In this document: positions 5,940 through 7,962 of the stretch, in pieces
How positions within the stretch are numbered: the first letter of the stretch is position 1
How the letters are laid out: each line of letters begins with the position of its first letter
Made by a program: the position numbers and the translations under genes
Notes under the pieces: model-generated
Databases searched by the model: none
The model's input: the letters and a program-made list of their open reading frames with translations, nothing else
What the model was told of the DNA's origin: nothing
Assembly (NCBI GenBank): GCA_022701845.1
Contig: JAKONS010000118.1
Location: forward strand, 1 to 7,962
Source: Burkholderiaceae bacterium
GTDB taxonomy: Bacteria > Pseudomonadota > Gammaproteobacteria > Burkholderiales > Burkholderiaceae
Direction: 5' to 3'
Length of the DNA: 7,962 nucleotides

Positions 5940-6728
5940 TTGAGCACCTTGCCTACCGCGCCCGACAGCGCACCCGATACCGCGCAGGTCGTCACCACCC
6001 GGATCGCCATCGACACCGCCGACGGCCGCTGCCCGGCGTATTTCTGCACCCCTCCCGCGACCGGCCACGGGCCCGCGGTCGTCTTCTACGGCGACGCGGG
6101 CGGGCTGCGCCCGGCCATGGTGGAGATGGCGCAGCGCCTGGCCGGCGCAGGCTTCGCGGTGCTGCTGCCCGACCCGTTCTACCGCTACGGCCCCTACCCC
6201 ACGCTGGTGCCGCGCGAGGTGTTCGCGGGCGACGCGATGGCGATCCTCGGCCCGCTCATGGCCACCACCGGCAACCGTGCAGCGGCCGCGGACGTGCCGG
6301 CCTTCGTCGACTGGCTCGACCGCAGCGGCACCACGTCGGGACGCAGGCTGGGTGCCGTCGGCTTCTGCATGGGCGGCGGCATGGCGATCGCCGCCGCGGC
6401 CGCCCTGCCCGAGCGCTTCGCCGCGGTGGCGAGCTTCCACGGCGGACAACTCGCCACCGACGACGACGCCAGCCCACACCGGCAGGCCGCCCGCCTGCGG
6501 GCCGAGGTGTATGTGGCCGCCGCCGAAAACGACGAGCACTGCCCGCCCGACATGCTCGAACGCTTCGAGCATTCGCTGGCCGAGGCCGGCGTGAAGCACG
6601 TCTGCGATACCTACGCCGGTGCGCGGCACGGCTGGATGGTGCCGGACTTCCCGGTGTACGACGCCGTCGCGGCGGAGCGCGGATGGCAGGCGATGGTGGC
6701 GCTTTTCCGCAGGAACCTGGGCGCCTGA
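5940..6728 (+). CDS. Dienelactone hydrolase family protein
   Basis: This 262-residue alpha/beta-hydrolase has the family architecture of carboxymethylenebutenolidase. The oxyanion/beta-strand region is PAVVFYGDAGGLRP (45-58) followed by LAGAGFAVLLPDPFYR (67-82). The nucleophile elbow is GFCMGGG with Cys143, the cysteine nucleophile that separates this family from serine hydrolases. Asp198 (AENDEH) and His230 (GARHGW) complete the Cys-Asp-His triad. No signal peptide is present, so it is cytoplasmic. Family members hydrolyse dienelactone in chlorocatechol breakdown, but many paralogues act on other esters or lactones. No ring-cleavage genes are adjacent, so the substrate is open. The start is TTG at 5940, with GGAG at 5930-5933 and 6-nt spacing; no ATG or GTG occurs before the first conserved block. 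It begins 73 nt after the exported-protein gene, with a C-rich stretch between, and may be co-transcribed. Confidence 0.92.
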   Translation: MSTLPTAPDSAPDTAQVVTTRIAIDTADGRCPAYFCTPPATGHGPAVVFYGDAGGLRPAMVEMAQRLAGAGFAVLLPDPFYRYGPYPTLVPREVFAGDAMAILGPLMATTGNRAAAADVPAFVDWLDRSGTTSGRRLGAVGFCMGGGMAIAAAAALPERFAAVASFHGGQLATDDDASPHRQAARLRAEVYVAAAENDEHCPPDMLERFEHSLAEAGVKHVCDTYAGARHGWMVPDFPVYDAVAAERGWQAMVALFRRNLGA

Positions 6729-6763
6729 CCCCCCGCGAGTGCGGTCATGAAGGGTGTCTACCC

Positions 6764-6791
6764 TTGAATCCTCCGGAAACGTCGCTATCAT
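6764..6791 (+). promoter_or_regulatory. groE operon promoter (sigma70/sigma32-like)
   Basis: TTGAAT (6764-6769) and TATCAT (6786-6791) are separated by 16 bp. The -10 matches the sigma70 consensus at five of six bases. The -35 within CCCTTGAAT also fits the heat-shock sigma32 -35 (CTTGAA), but the -10 lacks the CCCCAT form expected for sigma32. The last -10 base is the first base of the CIRCE element, so a bound repressor would cover the start site. Transcription would begin near 6798. Confidence 0.7.
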
Positions 6792-6817
6792 TAGCACTCG
6801 CCGGGGACGAGTGCCAA
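6791..6817 (+). promoter_or_regulatory. CIRCE operator (HrcA-binding site)
   Basis: TTAGCACTC (6791-6799), a 9-bp spacer and GAGTGCCAA (6809-6817) match the CIRCE consensus TTAGCACTC-N9-GAGTGCTAA with one mismatch in the right arm. This operator binds HrcA and represses heat-shock chaperone operons until unfolded proteins titrate the GroE-dependent repressor. Its placement directly at the groE promoter makes HrcA control very likely. hrcA itself is not in the window. Confidence 0.95.
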
Positions 6818-6927
6818 CAAGCCGATTCAGGCTGTCGCCACCACCCCTGCGCACCCTGCGGCGCACCGTTTCGTCGCCGCGCGGCTCAACAATTCCGTCC
6901 GTTTCAGCTTCCCTCCAAGGAGATGCC

Positions 6928-7221
6928 ATGAAGAACCTTCGCCCTCTGCACGATCGTGTGATCGTCAAGCGCCTCGAACAAGAAACCAAGACCGCCTCCG
7001 GCCTGATCATTCCCGACAACGCCGCCGAGAAGCCCGACCAGGGCGAAGTCCTGGCCGTCGGCCCGGGCAAGAAGAACGACAAGGGCGAGCTGTCGGCTCC
7101 CGGCGTCAAGGTCGGTGACCGCGTCCTGTTCGGCAAGTACTCGGGCCAGACCGTCAAGGTCAACGGCGACGAGCTGCTGGTCATGAAGGAAGAAGACCTG
7201 TTCGCGGTCGTCGAGCTCTGA
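6928..7221 (+). CDS. groES: Co-chaperonin GroES (Hsp10)
   Basis: This 97-residue protein is the ring-shaped lid of the GroEL folding chamber. The family signature [19 protein letters not shown] opens the protein. The mobile loop that binds GroEL covers about residues 16-33 ([18 protein letters not shown]), including the hydrophobic GLII. The beta-barrel core follows with [10 protein letters not shown] (38-47), [14 protein letters not shown] (62-75) and the terminal [16 protein letters not shown]. The length is exactly as expected. AAGGAG (6917-6922) sits 5 nt before the ATG, the best ribosome-binding site in the window, consistent with high expression. It is the first gene of the groESL operon, 52 nt before groEL, under the CIRCE-controlled promoter. 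The leader between the predicted transcription start and ATG is about 130 nt. Confidence 0.99.
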   Translation: MKNLRPLHDRVIVKRLEQETKTASGLIIPDNAAEKPDQGEVLAVGPGKKNDKGELSAPGVKVGDRVLFGKYSGQTVKVNGDELLVMKEEDLFAVVEL

Positions 7222-7267
7222 TCCAGAGCCGCCTTTCTTCTCATCCCCTCACAGAATTCCGGAGTAA

Positions 7268-7962
<695 letters not shown>

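Noticed and set aside
5925..7244. A 439-codon minus-strand open frame across the dienelactone hydrolase and groES genes
   Set aside because: It spans two well-supported plus-strand genes and the CIRCE operator, and its protein has no family features.

Overview
The window is GC-rich chromosomal DNA from a proteobacterium, most likely a betaproteobacterium of the order Burkholderiales and plausibly Comamonadaceae. This rests on the high GC content, the style of the chemoreceptor and GroES/GroEL proteins, and a groE operon headed by a CIRCE operator. It is inference from protein character, not a database match. No tRNA, rRNA, CRISPR array, insertion sequence or phage gene was seen. The region looks like ordinary chromosome, and I did not find a convincing new multi-gene system.

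Layout, left to right. (1) Positions 1-440, minus strand: the first 146 codons of an aconitase/LeuC-family dehydratase that runs off the left edge. (2) 547-1491, plus: a LysR-type regulator transcribed divergently from it. The 106-bp AT-rich gap between them holds candidate operator repeats. (3) 1496-2191, minus: a cytoplasmic FrnE-like DsbA-family oxidoreductase with a CPWC site, converging on the LysR gene with only 4 bp between stops. (4) 2241-2486, plus: a small acidic protein of unknown function. (5) 2517-2837, minus: a YnfA/UPF0060 four-helix membrane protein. (6) 2838-3073: a 236-bp non-coding stretch with a direct repeat, a hairpin and a sigma70-type promoter. (7) 3074-4735, plus: a methyl-accepting chemotaxis protein. 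(8) 4801-5319, plus: a YgjP-like zinc metallopeptidase. (9) 5408-5866, plus: a small exported protein of the surface-adhesin-E type that seems to need a non-ATG/GTG/TTG start. (10) 5940-6728, plus: a dienelactone hydrolase-family enzyme starting at TTG. (11) 6764-6817: the groE promoter and CIRCE operator. (12) 6928-7221, plus: groES. (13) 7274 to the right edge, plus: the first 229 codons of groEL.

Two functional units are clear. The LysR gene and the divergent dehydratase form a classic regulator/target pair. The groES-groEL operon has a sigma70/sigma32-like promoter whose -10 abuts a near-perfect CIRCE, pointing to repression by HrcA. The remaining genes look like independent housekeeping or accessory genes. 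The most useful points for follow-up are the divergent active-site motif of the dehydratase, the non-canonical start of the exported protein, the repeat cluster before the chemoreceptor, and the long groES leader.
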